Below are positions 1 to 13,200 of a DNA stretch of 64,000 nt, one piece after another. Below the pieces are notes generated by a model, which searched no databases, was not told the DNA's origin, and was given only the letters and a program-made list of their open reading frames with translations. The translations under genes were made by a program, and so were the position numbers. The first letter of the stretch is position 1; the number at the start of each line of letters is the position of its first letter. Source of the DNA: Durusdinium trenchii (taxonomy: Eukaryota; Sar; Dinophyceae; Suessiales; Symbiodiniaceae); the NCBI GenBank assembly GCA_963970005.1, contig CAXAMN010021584.1, positions 2,369,868 through 2,433,867 on the forward strand, read 5' to 3'.

Positions 1-1122
1 GTTCGTTTGATTTGGAAGTGCACACATATATAACATAAAGGAAATCAAAGGTGTGTTCCTGCATGTCATTTCTTCTGGTTTGCAGGCTGCCCCTTGGAAG
101 TGGCTTGATCACATCGTTTGACAAACAGAACTTTGATTGTGATCGACAAAACGATGCCAACCACCTGACACTTGCACGAACTTTGAGAGCAACACCTTGC
201 TACTATTTCAACCGATTGGCAAGGTTTACAGAGCACGATGTGCCAAACATCTAGTACTTGTAATAGTTGCTTGTTGGAAAGTCCCCGGTATCTCCAAATC
301 AGCGTTCAACATTTCCAAACCTGTCCGCACCATGAGCGGGACCCTCTGTATCCGGCTTCATCCATCGCATAAAAGTTGAGCGAATGGATAAGTCCACACC
401 CAAATCTACCAAATCTGTAGAGAAGGTCGTGAGACAATGCCCTGGTGGCACTTCCTCCATCTACGTCAGGAAGGTCTACATCAAGCGGGGTGGTTGATGT
501 CTCGGCCCATGTCGATCCAAGTGGCGCAGCACTTCGGCCTGATCGGCCGTGTCTCGGGCAACGCGTCCCATTCCACCCACATGCGAGCGACTGACAGCAC
601 TTCTATGTCAAGGACATCAAACACTTCATTAAGGACATCAGGACCTTGGAGTGGTCACCCTTTCTAGGAGTGGGGTTCATTGGGGGGGCTTCCCCGAACC
701 AAAAAAATGTACAAGAACATGATGTGACCGTCCGGAAGTCCTTACAAAAAACACATATATATATATATATACGAAACGATGTTCGTCATGTCTTCCATGT
801 GGCAATGGTGATCCCGTGCAATGGTGATCGGGAGTCAGCCTTTCGAGGCATTATGGATCTAAAAGATTCGTTTTAAACCCGCCTCTAAGTATGAACTCAA
901 GCACCTCAGTCGGTGTCGGGGTCTTCCGCCATGTTGACAGTCAGGCAGTTTCAACAGTTGGGAGGGAAAATTGACTGAACGGGCCATCCTAATCAGAAGA
1001 GATAAGGAGAGCCCAGACACAAAGTGGGATAGTAGGCTTTAAAGTCTGAAGTTCCCTTTTGCCAGCATTCTTCCCAATTAACAATTCCTCCATCCGCAAA
1101 CAAACAGACTCTGACTCTGCGC
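1..1122. other. Non-coding, probably intron after unit 4 exon C
   Basis: No exon matching types D to K was found. It holds a TA microsatellite at about 751-769 and nothing else I can name. Confidence 0.5.
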
Positions 1123-1202
1123 CTTGGGCACACCATCCACACTGAGCTGGCAGCGTGTGGCCATGCTGCTGGTGCCCTTGGAACTCTCCAGAGAGACTTC
1201 AC
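1123..1202 (-). CDS. Unit 4 exon C
   Basis: 80 bp, GAG acceptor, GC donor. It encodes ESSKGTSSMATRCQLSVDG then V-P-K, with Cys in place of the Ser of RSQ. It is the leftmost recognised exon; exon D onward must lie beyond position 1. Confidence 0.78.
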
Positions 1203-4200
1203 CTCGGCGTGATCTCACTGTTTTTTCCCACTTCCCCGTTCAGCTTGGGAACCTCCGAATCTCGGGAGCACCAAGGTATTTTAGCAGGATTCATGTCAGT
1301 TCCCCAAGCTGAAGCTGGTTCATTTCAGTTCCCCAGGCATCTTGGGATTCCTGTAGGAGTTGGTTCATATCAGTTCCCCAAGCTACCCTGCTACGACACG
1401 AGTCATACGAACCAGGGGACATGTGAGGTCTTCACCACCCTCCGTACGGTCGGTACACTTGGGTCGGTCCAAGGTCAACCACTGGAGTTACCATGATCTA
1501 ACTGCTAGACTGCTACACATGTCAGGTTCAAACCCCCACTAAGTCACTGTAGTGACATGAAATAGCTCCAAAGCTCTCTTTGCAAAATCTATTGGAAATC
1601 ATGTGTCAACGAAATTCATGCGTTTCTGCGCACCAACTGTAACTTATGGCTCACTAATTGTTTCTTTAGCATGCTTTAACCTTTCAAGTAAAAAGGGTAG
1701 CAAATTTTGCCTGAATGACCATCCTCTTCGGGTCCTGTTCCTCATACCCTACGGATGTCAAGTAGACATCAAACTGACCCAAACCCTTATCCCTACCGTC
1801 CATCAGCCTGAAGGACCAAATGAGCACATGTGATTGCAAGGGAGGCCAAGCTACCATAGCTAGTCTTCTGGTAATTGTTGTACTCTTGACCCATATAGTT
1901 TGGGTCTATCCTAAGACCGGTAAAAGTGGATTTTTTCCGCTTTCTGTCTTATCTGGACACGTATTGTGCCCACAAACAACTAGTCAGCTGCAGCGTACTA
2001 GTAGCCTAATCTATTGCTAATTGGCATGAAGCTCAACTCGAAGCCGAACGAATATTGCTCACAAGTGTTTGAAATGGTATGTGGAGCACATCTGGTGCCG
2101 CTAATGGTATACCCTTGACTCTCCAAGGATTTGTGAAATTTCTGGCAGGAGGGTTGACCTGCTTCAAATACCTGTCGATCTCCAAATATACTTCAGTTCC
2201 TTTAATGAGATGAGGGATTCCATGCACAGCAGGGTACCAACCACGGATGCCAAGCCATCCAAGTGTATCCGACCGTTTGAATCGTTGACGGTGTCCACGA
2301 AAGATGGGAATGCCCTGCGATTCGAGCCATGTAATGCAGAGGTTAAAGTTTTTGGTCTGCGTACTACCCATAGGTACTTTAGCCAACAAATCAGCACGAA
2401 CAGATTGGTCAGCTAAATCAAAATGGTAACAGTGGATGCTGATGGTTAGTAAAGGCCTCGTTCCAAAATAGTGATAATTCTTTACTGACTGTTACAGGTA
2501 AGGAAGGTAAGTTCGGACAGACCCAAAAAGTCATATACGAACACTTGTTACTACTAGCTTCTTGTTACTACTAGTAAGGCACTTGTTACTAGTAGCGTGG
2601 CACTTGTTACTACTAGCGAACCTTGTTACTACAAATCCGTCCAACGTACCAACCCTCCCCCGTCCAACTCTCTCACAGGCTCCCCGGCGGCCCAGGGTCG
2701 CCAACTGCCCGTCCACCTCCGCCGAGGCAGGATAGAATCCGTCGAGTTTGGGCCAAACAGGTTTGGTTGGAGACACCCCAAACCTATATAATACTTAGGT
2801 CTCAAAAACTGATACCATCCTATAAAGGTTGTTCTAAGAACAAGGTGGTGATAAATGCTCTAGTTGATAATGGTTCATGAATGGTGCATATTTGATCATA
2901 TTTGTCTGGTGGTTCATCTCGGATCAGCTGCTCAGGTGGTTCCTGATGCAGTGTGAACCTTTTGGCCCCACCATTGTTCCAGAAGTCAAGACGCCTTGGA
3001 TTCTCATGCAATGTGAAAAGGAAGAAAGGCCCCTTTTTCATGAGGGGTTCCCACGAGTCGTCCCCCTTCTGTTCGAGACAACGCCACCCCGGGTTCGGGG
3101 TCCCCGTTGGGACAGACCGGGCGCAGCGGCGCGTTTGGGGCGCCTTGATGGCATATTCCAGCTTGTTGCTGCCGTAGGTGAGCTTCGTCCAAGCGTCGTT
3201 GGGGCTATAGGAGCTGCCCATGGTGCCAAGCCGCTCGGTCCAATGGGCTGAGTAGTAGAAAGGTTGTCCCAGGCCTTGGGCCGCGATGGCCGCGATGGCG
3301 ATCCACTCGATGACACCACCTGTTGGGTCTTCGTACAGTCGGATGCCCTTCTGGAGCGCCGTTGGGCCCTTCGTTAGAGTGCACTCTTCCAAAAGGAACA
3401 TCGCCCCCTGGGAAGGATGGTATGGGGGAGAGGGCTGAGTTAACATGAACTGGTGGCGTGTGGAAAGAATGATTGGTGAAGAATGGGGGGGAGAGCTCAA
3501 TGCTGGCGCATGTTGGTAGCTTCATGGTCCCAAAAGTTCCTCACAAGCACTTGTGACCCTTTAACCAAATGTCCGCCAAATGCTGTACGTGCACCACAGT
3601 CATCATCAACTACGACCATGTCTTGTTTGTTCCATTTTTTCTGGACCTTTTTGGTCCACTTCAGCACCCCTGTCACCCTCAACCGAGCATGGATACCAGC
3701 CACAATGCAAACCAGATTTGTCTATATTGGTAGGCCACCTGGGAGTGCAGACCTTCGTTCTGCAAGACTTGGAACCGTTGGATTTTCCGGGTTCACTGCG
3801 AGATTTGGACTCCCAAACAACTCGAGTGCAGACTGAGCCGGGGGAGTGCTGAGCCGGGGTTCCTTTGGTTTCCATCTCACGAGCTGGTGCTGAAGGCGAA
3901 GTTTTGGCCAGGGCACTTCCATCCTGCATCACGGCGATCTTCATGTACCGCGACTCGAGCACCTCGGGTCGCACAGAGGTCGCACAGGGGGTAGCACTTG
4001 AGGGCGCTTTGGGCTGAAACATGTTGCAGGGAGAAGGGCTCCCGTGTCAAGTTCTAGGGCAGGAGGTTGGTAAGTACTTGTGCAGAAAGTATATCCTCAT
4101 CAAGTATGCAAGTTTACGGGATTTGCTCAGAACCCTGGTAATGAAACCTAGATCTATAGGAATCCAAAAGTGATTCCAAACTAAGGAAATCGATTCCCCG

Positions 4201-7200
4201 AAAGAAAAGGTCATTGTCCACCGATTTCGGAGTCGAGTCGAGTCGTTTCGGGATTCACCTGATGCGATGGACTCCTTCACGTGATTCAAAATGTTGACCC
4301 AACCCTGTCCGGAAGCTCTTCCCATCCACTTACCAATGACCCTTCCCAGTCGAGCTACCCCCAGTCCCTCCAGCGTGGTCGTGCTGGTGGTGGCCGGTAT
4401 CGTCGGCACCGGCAGTGTGGCCACCGTCCCCAGCGTCGTCGGCGGCGGCGGCGGTGTCGTCGCCGGCGTGGTGGGCAGTGTGGCCAGCGTGGTGCTCTCG
4501 AAGGTCGTGGTGGTCGTGGTGGTCGTCGTGGTCGGAAGTGCTGCGTGGTCGGGACAAGGTAGGAAGCACAATGAAGTTCAATGAAGCACATGAACCAAGA
4601 CAACAGCCTGACTGTGTCTCAAAAGTAGGAAGACACTCCCAAAAAAGGCCTCCGCTAGAAGGAGAGAAAATGTCCATCCTTTCCCACTTACCACTGTTGA
4701 ATGCCATGAATGGTCCTTCACAACGCACCACCGTTCTCCCCCGCAGCAAGCCCGTATGGGGAGTGTGGCCTGCGGATGTCCCTCCCGGGCCTGCGGCGGC
4801 CACCTCTTCACAGACTCTTGCCAAGTGTGACAACTGCGAGGCGGCCGCTGCCTGGGGGAGACGTCAACACCGGACCTTTCTCAACAGGCGGCCGCTGCCA
4901 ACGGGTGTGGCGCAGCTGGTCGGTTTTGAGAGAGATCTTTGCATGGCGATAGCGCCACACCAAAAGTGACGGCAGGTGGTTGAGGTGATATCATGCACAT
5001 GGCTTCCGAACTGAAATGAAACATCTTATCTTGAGAGACTGATGCAAGAACGCAACCCTGCTCTAGCTACAGGGAGCTGGAGGACACCCTAAGCATCTTG
5101 GATCAACTCTCTTCAGTGATCCAGAAACCCAGAGAGCTTCCCAGTCACTATACCTACAGTGTCTTACGTGTGCTTCTGTCATGTCAACACATTTGTCAGT
5201 AAGTCACTACAACGCGTCAGTGAGTCGGCCATCAGACTTTGCAATGACTTCTCTCAACAACTTCACTCGGTCAGAGGTTAAGCTCAACTGTGCTTGGTTT
5301 CGGACCTCTCCCGGATCCCACTGAGATGTTCCAATCTCCATGGAACCACTGCGGTTCTTAGCCTAGTCCCGTTTCTAAAGCCTTGGTTCTTTCGACCAAG
5401 TTCAGAAGGTCTCACACAAGAAGTGTTTCAGAGTTGCAAAAAGAATGAAGGAAGAAAACAAAAACTAGAAACACATCAAATGACAGGCTAAACTGCAAAT
5501 GGAAGAAGACACCCATTTGAATACCCTCGCACCGTCAACAGCCCAGGTGCCGCATAGAAGATGCTCACAGTCTTCCTCTGGCCCACCGCCAGCGAGCCCA
5601 AGGACACCTAACGGCCGATGTCACGGTGTCCGGCTGCGGAGTCCACGGTCCACAGCGGATGAAGACTGTTTCAGAAAGGCCGGCATGGGATGAACATGAA
5701 TTGATTAAAACATCACATGCGCACTTCTGGCTGGAAAGCCACTACGAATCTTGAATCATCTAGCACGTATTTCTAATTTTAATCTGCTTGCCTCTCTGCG
5801 TCCTTGCAAGCATCTGCGAAGAAGAGCGTCGCCCAAGACTAACAGCTTCCCGTGGACGGTGATGGATTCCAACGGTTCAGCGCCCGTCCACCTCCATGTT
5901 CGCTCAACTCATCCTAAGAAACCATCCTAAGAAACCTTTCCAGGGTTCATGGATCACGTATTGCCTAGAGGCCATGCCTCAAAACCTGGGTCATCCTGTC
6001 AGTCGGTCGTCCCTACCATATTTTACGGGGCATGCGGGCCCCCGATGGTCTTCACCTTCGCCTGGCCGGACCGTGTCCGGTGACCATCGGACCTGACCAT
6101 CCAAACGCATTAATCCAAAAGAACAACATAGTCTAATACCTGCAGGCCCCTTTTGAGCTACAGCCGTTTCAATCATAGATGCTTGGTCGGGGACGATCCA
6201 AATTTACCGCCTTGGACACGATTTCTTTCGCCGTGGCACGTAGATGGCATACGCGCCGTCGGATTGTGAGGTGGCCAACTGTGAACCAGTAGCGGCCTCC
6301 GGTGAATCACGCCGAGGTGAATCTTTCCGGGTGACACAAAAATGCGTGGGAGGTTGACCTTCCTGGTAGTCCATTCTCTTCATTTGTGGGGTGTCAATCA
6401 GGCTTTTGGGAGCTTTGACTGCACAGCCATTTTCCAAAAGGTCTCTTTCCGGTGTCCCTTCCCCCAACACCCATTGCTGGCCCTGAGCTGCCGGCAGAGA
6501 CGGCGCTCCATTCATGTTGGCCCTGTAAGATGATGGAGTGGGTGTCATAGTGAGGCGAAAAGAGGTAGAGGCCCTCATTGCCTGCCGACTGGCTGACACA
6601 CTCAGGTCGGCCACATGGGTGGGTCCATGAGCAAAGCACCTGGTCGGGTCCAGACCGGGGGTCCAGACCGGCCGCTGCTGGAGTGGAGCTGAGCCGATGG
6701 GAAGTCTTTCACTCATTTCACCTGGCTTTTTCATCGAATCAGTGAGGTTTTGAACCCCACAATTGGATCAATGAGAATCATTTTCCTCACTCACAAGTTC
6801 TTGGGTCAATTTTCCCATCAGTCTCATCCCTCAGTCATCCTCAGTCCAATGTTCACAAGCTCTGCTGCGATCTTGCAGCTGGTATAAGGAGCCCTATGTC
6901 CAGTGGAAAGGATACACCGAAAATACCTATGATATTTGAGGCTTTTCTCCCAAGAAACGCGCGAAACGCCAAATCATCGCCTGACATCACCCGCAGGATC
7001 TTCCCATGCGGTGCGGCCACGAACTGCCCTGCAGCGAAGTAGCCTGGCCGGAGAGGCAGCCTGGGGATCTTAGAGAAAAGCAGAGGCAGAGTATTCCCCC
7101 AGATTGAAACTTTGCACAAAGCTTGTACACTATTTGAAAAGTGGATGGCACTGATCCGGCACCATTTAGTTGTTTGCGTTTTGGTTTTGGCCCCCTTTCT

Positions 7201-10200
7201 AAGACAGCCTGCAAAAAATTAGTGCATGGCACTGGAGGGCTACAAATGAGGTGTGTGAGCCAGTTATTCTGCCTCGTTTTGAGACAAGATAGATAACACC
7301 CCCTCCGGGCCAGACTTAAGGAAAAAAAACAACATAAAAAATCAACTTTGTCAAAGTACATGGCGCAAGTAGGCCCAAAACGTCATAGATTCAACGCCAT
7401 GCATTTTCAAAAAATTGTAGAACGCAGACAAGCGACTTGTCACACCCCTCACCCCTTTTCACCATCCAACATCCCAGGCTCCCTCTGAAAACGTACGCTG
7501 TCTCTCCCCCATTGTCAATTACCCCTTTGAAGACCCCCACACCGAAGGGGGGTACCATCCGGCGCGGCCCACCGAGTCCCCACGAACCGCGCGCCTTGAT
7601 CCTTGCTGGGCCGGTCGGAGGTTCCGATCCAGTCGTCCGAGCTGCCCAACCACACCTGCACCGAGCGGGCGGGCGGGCACGCTCGGGGCACCGGCAAGTG
7701 CAGAAATCGCATGGCCGCTGCCGGTGAGTTGCAGACGACTCAGAACTAGGCCTCTGCTCAATGGATCCAATGCAAGCTACTTCCGTGAGCCGCCTTCTAC
7801 CTATGAACCAACACGTGTTTCAGCTGGACCAGCTGTTCCAGCTCAACAACAGGGCAATCAAAAAAGCGTTTTGGCGCTTGGGGTGACCGGAAAAGGAAAG
7901 GAAAGGTGGGTCTACTGTGATGGTCTACTCAGTTTACATCAACGCCTGTAGATCCGAGACGGCATCCAAGGCTGTGAAGGAGTAGGTGATCTTCAAGATC
8001 ATGCCATCCCCCACAAAGCTGTAACTGCCTCCATCGCAACAAGGCAAACATGGGTTGGTGGGTCTCTTTTGGAGGTGTTTCGTCTGACCAAGAGGAGTTG
8101 ACTCAAGGGGAAAATGGCTGCGTTTTCTCATGGTTTCTCGTTCTGAGACGGAGTTTGGGGACCCCTCCGAGAATCCTGGGCATTCGCTACTAGTAACAAG
8201 GGCATTGCTACTAGTAGCAAGAAGCTAGTAGGTTGGAGGCCATCGCTACAAGGGTGGAGGCCATTGCTACTAGGTTGGAGGCCATTGCCACTAGTAGCAA
8301 GAAGCTACTAGTAACAAGGGCATCGCTACTAGTAACATGGGCATTCGGGAAGTCAAAATCTCTGGAGCCGCGAGGTTTGCTCGACTCATCCACGACTTCG
8401 TCGTCCAAGTCCGAAGTCTGGTCGTGGGAAACGCATGGGTTTCATTTCGTACCTCACGCTTGCGACGAATTCGTGAGCCAGCTACAAAGTTGCAGCAAAG
8501 AGCACCACCTCAATCTCTAGACAGAGTCTACTGAGTGAAAACAAGACCCTAATATATTGTTGCTCACATGGCTGCGTCTCAACATAGGGTCACCACAAAA
8601 AATAACGAATCAAGAGGAACTGGCTATTGACATTATATGTATATATGTATATGGCAGTATAGCCATAGCCAATCCAACGGAGGAGTCATTTTCGTCTTAT
8701 TCGGCCCTCGGAGCTTGGGTCCGAGACGGAAGCGGTCAGCGTCGTCATCGAACCAACACCCCGAACTGACCGGTCCCACGGCGGTCCCTCGAACGAACAG
8801 TCAAAGGCTTCACCGAGGAGCGCAAGACTTCCGCCTGGAGGCCGTGGAGGACTTCAAGGGCCAGGAGGCTAGGCGGCTACTAGTAGGGGAGGAGGCAGGG
8901 CACGGCTTTGAAAGCCGATGTGGTAGAAAAATTGTGTCAAAATAGACGGTATGCGACCTGAAAATGTTTTAAACCTCTGAGAGCACCAATCCACTCATGG
9001 CAGCCATGAGGCAATGCAAAATGGCCAGGAAATGTTTGGCAGATCAGTCTTACGGAAGTCCTATTTCCTTGCCTCGTAATCTAATGCTGTGGGAGTAGGA
9101 AATGGCCCATTGCTGGCCATGTGTCTTTTATGTGGTTCACATGTTGTGATAGGGCAATTTTGATCATTCTTGCCAATTTCACAAAAAATATATATATATA
9201 TACTGTAACCAACACATCACATCATATCACATCTCTCAAAAGCAAAGGCCACCCGTCCCGTTGCAGCCATCCGTTCGGCCTTGGGCAAACCGAGGACTGA
9301 CAGCTGTGACCGGGTCGCCATCCCTTCGCGGCCCTCGGAGCTTTCCATGATCGCCTCCCCTCAGAGCACCGATCGCGGTCAGGTGAGGTCGCGGTCAGGT
9401 CCGAAGTTCAGAGATTGACCGGTGACCAGGGTGGCTGTTCAGAGACTTGCAAACGGGGAGTTGGAGGGCCTAGCTTTACTAGCTTTGGGAAAGAAAAGGG
9501 AAAGGAGTCCATGATGCTCCATCTGTCCGAAGTCTTGCTCTTTTGTTTGGGTCTTTCAAAGATTGAGATACAACATTCAAGGACACCGGTGACCTCAAAC
9601 CCGGTGTGGGGGTGCGGGGGGTCGTGGGGGTGAGGCATTCTGTTGATGGATAAGTCCTGCATCAGATGCGGAATCTCTGGCAAATAGCAAGCGGTTGGCA
9701 GCATGATGAGCCTATTCCCAACCGATATTCTTTGGAGGGACAAAAATGAGGTTCCGGGTAGGGGGTGGAGGAGTGATAGAAATGATTCTGGGGATCCCTA
9801 CTACCTCAAGTGGTGCAACCTAGGAGGTGGGGTCAACCAGTGAGCTGGCACCTAGGAGGGGGGGGGTCAATTTCTGGGGGTTACATTCAGAGGTTCCAGA
9901 ACGCGTTTCAACTAGCATGAATGGCAAGATTCACACCACGGCTTCAGGCAGAATACCAGCACACCTGCAGAAATGGTGAAGAACCGTCGAGTTGAACCAC
10001 TAACGTAGCATGCAACACCTGCACTGCTTCACGTGAGCCTGGGCGAACACATGCGAACACACTGGTTCACGCTAGGAGCCCCTGCCACTGGTCGTGACGA
10101 GATTTCCATTGACCTGCAAAGATGGGGAATTTAGTGCGGACTCCTGTGGTTCACAAGCTGACTCAAATACTAGACACTAGTAGCTTCTTGTTACAAGTAG

Positions 10201-13200
10201 TAATGGCCTCCAACCTAATAGCGATGGCCTCCACCTCGTACAGTAGCTTCTTGTTGCTCTGACTCGTGGTTCAGGTTTGGAGGAAAAAGGCACCGGCAGC
10301 CTTTTCATCTAGAGGATGGTCGTGCATCAGTTTCTTCCAATCAACCCCTGAATCACCCCTCTGATCCCACCCACAAATCGAGAATCTACACTGCAAAGCA
10401 AGTTATGCAACAACCCATCGTTTCTGTTGGCGAGTCTTCATGCAAACCTGATCTATCTTTTCATGATCATTGTGACCACATTTTGGCGGGGACATCAGCA
10501 CACCGGATGGCACACGTGTTTCCGCACGTGTACCTTTTTGAGTTATAAGTTATAACATTTCTGTCACTTGGTGCACTCGAGTTGATGACATCTGCTTTTC
10601 AACTCGGACCCTCTGCTTTACTCTTCTTTAACCAGCTCTTCGGCACCTTGCGATGACGTGAAAAAAACCCCAGCGTCGGCCCTCTTCGCGCCCGGCGCTC
10701 CGGCCGTTGGGAAAAAGGCTTGGGGCAACTCCTCGGATCCATGGTACGTTGGCGACATCGGTCATCGTGGTGAGGTCCTCACTTGGACGGCGGTGCCCCG
10801 CCTTGATGGCATACTCCAGGCTTTGCGTCCCATAGGTGAGCTTACTCCAGCTGACTCCCCCGTCGACCAGGTGATCGGAGTAGTAGAACGGCTGCCCTAA
10901 GCCTCGGAGGCGGGCGGGCAGCTCGTGAGACCGGAGGAAAGCCTGGGTGCCGATGTGAGGAAAGCCCCACGCTCGTCACAAAACCACCCACGACCCACCA
11001 GTCGTTCGGGCGAGAAGACGTTGTCTGGTGGTCCCATCGCCGGTTTCGCTAGACATATGAGTTCTCAAAGTGATGAACATGAGGATACCAGGATGCACGG
11101 GAATTACAGGTGAATGGACACTCCCTGGCTTTTTCACCTTTCGGAGGCCCATTCATAGACCCAAATGGGGACCCTAGGCTGCGAGGTCTTGGTGTCCTTT
11201 TTTCTGGACTCCAACACCCCCCCCGAGTGCGTCCTGCGTGCGACCCAGGAAACTTCCATCCTCCAACACGCCAATCTTCAGATACTTGCTCTGTAGGACC
11301 TCAAGAGATGGCAGCGAAGCTCACGCAAGACCAACGACATGCGCGAAGAGCACAGACAGTGTATCCCGGCGTGTATCCCGACGCTACGAAGCATAGTGTC
11401 ACTGGAACATCATGAGACTGTTGACCCCCCTCGAATGGCCCAGTGAATGAGGATGGCAATGGTGCTGGGCCTCTACCAAAATAGCTATATTATATCTATA
11501 TATCATGGAGATATTGAGATACATTGTTGTCCCTTCATGCAATGTGAAAAGAGCCCCAAGCCGTGTCTTGGGAACTCTCCAACCTCAGAATCGGAGGAAA
11601 GGCGGAATGGCCAGCAAAAGCTGGCTATGAGTCTGCCGACTAGCCGGCCATGATCCCTCAACTGTCCTTGTTCGCTTGGGGGAGTGAGATGTTTGAGACA
11701 ACCCAATTGACTGGCGCCGTTACCCCTCTTTCAGAGGTTCGGCACGTTGCGGACTCTTCGCAGCCGTCCAAGGCCCCAGGGCGGTTGAACCGAACATATG
11801 TGCTAGAACAAAATGGTTGACCTCCACAATAAGATCTGTTAGTTATTAAAAAAATAGACATGAGGCAGAGTCTTGACTCCAAACAGCTCATTCTGTAAGG
11901 ATCAAAGACCCGACGGATAAATCTCAGAGTTCGGGGGAAATCACGCACACAGTGGAATCCTCAGGCGCTGACACCTAGCCCACGGATGGTGGTGGTCGTT
12001 AGGACAGGCAAAGTGAAGACAGGTTGGGTGGTCGTGGTGGTCGTCGTGGTCGTGGTGGTCGTGGTCGTGGAGGTGGTCGTCGTGGCTTCGGCAAGTTCTC
12101 CTGACAAACAGGGCAGCGAGAAATGTGGCCGTTGAAGACTAGATGTACAGATGCACCCCTTTCAGTTGCTTTTGACCGCATGGAACTAAGATCAACTAAG
12201 AACAGATGCACCCTTCTCAAAGCTCAACTGAGCAAACACTATCAAACTCTCTGATGAAGCATCATGAAGGTTTATCAACTATTCTACTAAACCCCGGGGT
12301 ATATCGGAGTGAATGAAACTGTCAAATAACAGTGGCACTGACAAAGTGGCAAACCCCTAACAAAACGCTCACGAGTCTTCTCTGGCAGCTCTTTCGAACT
12401 GTTGTTGTTTGAAGACGACTACAAGACTACGTAACTGTACCTCAGGGTGTCTGAACCCAAAACAAATCAGCAAATCCTCCCCCCTCCAAACCAACCACCC
12501 CCAAATCCGTATCTACGCCCACCCCCTTTCACGCCTTCCACCTCGACGGCCTCGCTGGCACGACTGAGCTGCACCAGATGCGTGGACCCGGCGGCCTGGG
12601 TTGACCCGAGGCGTGGGGGTCAGGGTGGGAGGCGGGTCGGGGGTTGGGGGTAGGTCCAGGTAGGCCATAAAGAGGGCAAAAGGGGGGGTTTGGGAAATGT
12701 TGGGAATGCACTCAGGTCGAGAGTGAATGGAATGAGCGTTACTGCAGGTATTCGTAAAGTGATTGTTTTTGCTGAAAATATCCAAGGTCATACATGCCCT
12801 TGCAGAAACGGTAGATCAAAGTTTTGGCGGTGTAGGGTGTCGCGATTCAATGCAACCAATTAGATTTAGATGGTTTAAGACTTAAAAAGTCCTGGAGTCC
12901 GTTACAGACTGAATATTTTGCATGAGGAACAGGTCTGGCCTTGACTGGTTTGCAGGGCTGCAATGTGCTGGTTGACTCAGCCAGTTTGACAAGGATTGCC
13001 CCACCGAAGGCCTCCTACGGCTGTCGGAAGGTTTCACATGATTGTCCATGTCGTCGGGTGGTGAAACCCACGGAGAGACCCGCAGTGCCCAGTGGATCCA
13101 GGTGCACTGAAAACGAAAAGGAGCCACCAACTTGTAATACATTCTGTCTATTCACGACCTGGGATATGGTCCCTTGGAAGACGACTTTCCTTTACGAGCA

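Larger units (their letters stand above)
1203..4358 (-). other. Introns around unit 4 exons A to C
   Basis: Between the listed exons I see a CTAGTAGC-type repeat island at 2541-2632 and no other supported gene. The missing B-to-C exon should lie within 1203-3143. Confidence 0.5.
4541..11253 (-). other. Introns of repeat unit 3
   Basis: Gaps between the listed unit 3 exons show no similarity to the matching introns of units 1 and 2. They contain repeat islands at 8186-8340 and 10171-10257 and a TA tract at about 9187-9201. The missing exons C-to-D and F-to-G should lie in 8029-9279 and 6582-6990. Confidence 0.5.

Noticed and set aside
1525-1540. GGTTCAAACCCCC, like a tRNA B box
   Set aside because: No acceptor stem, anticodon arm or A box could be placed around it. 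No tRNA gene was seen elsewhere.
2820-3500. 226-codon minus-strand frame as a single gene
   Set aside because: Only 3144-3274 is shared with other units. The rest is most likely intron read-through on both sides.
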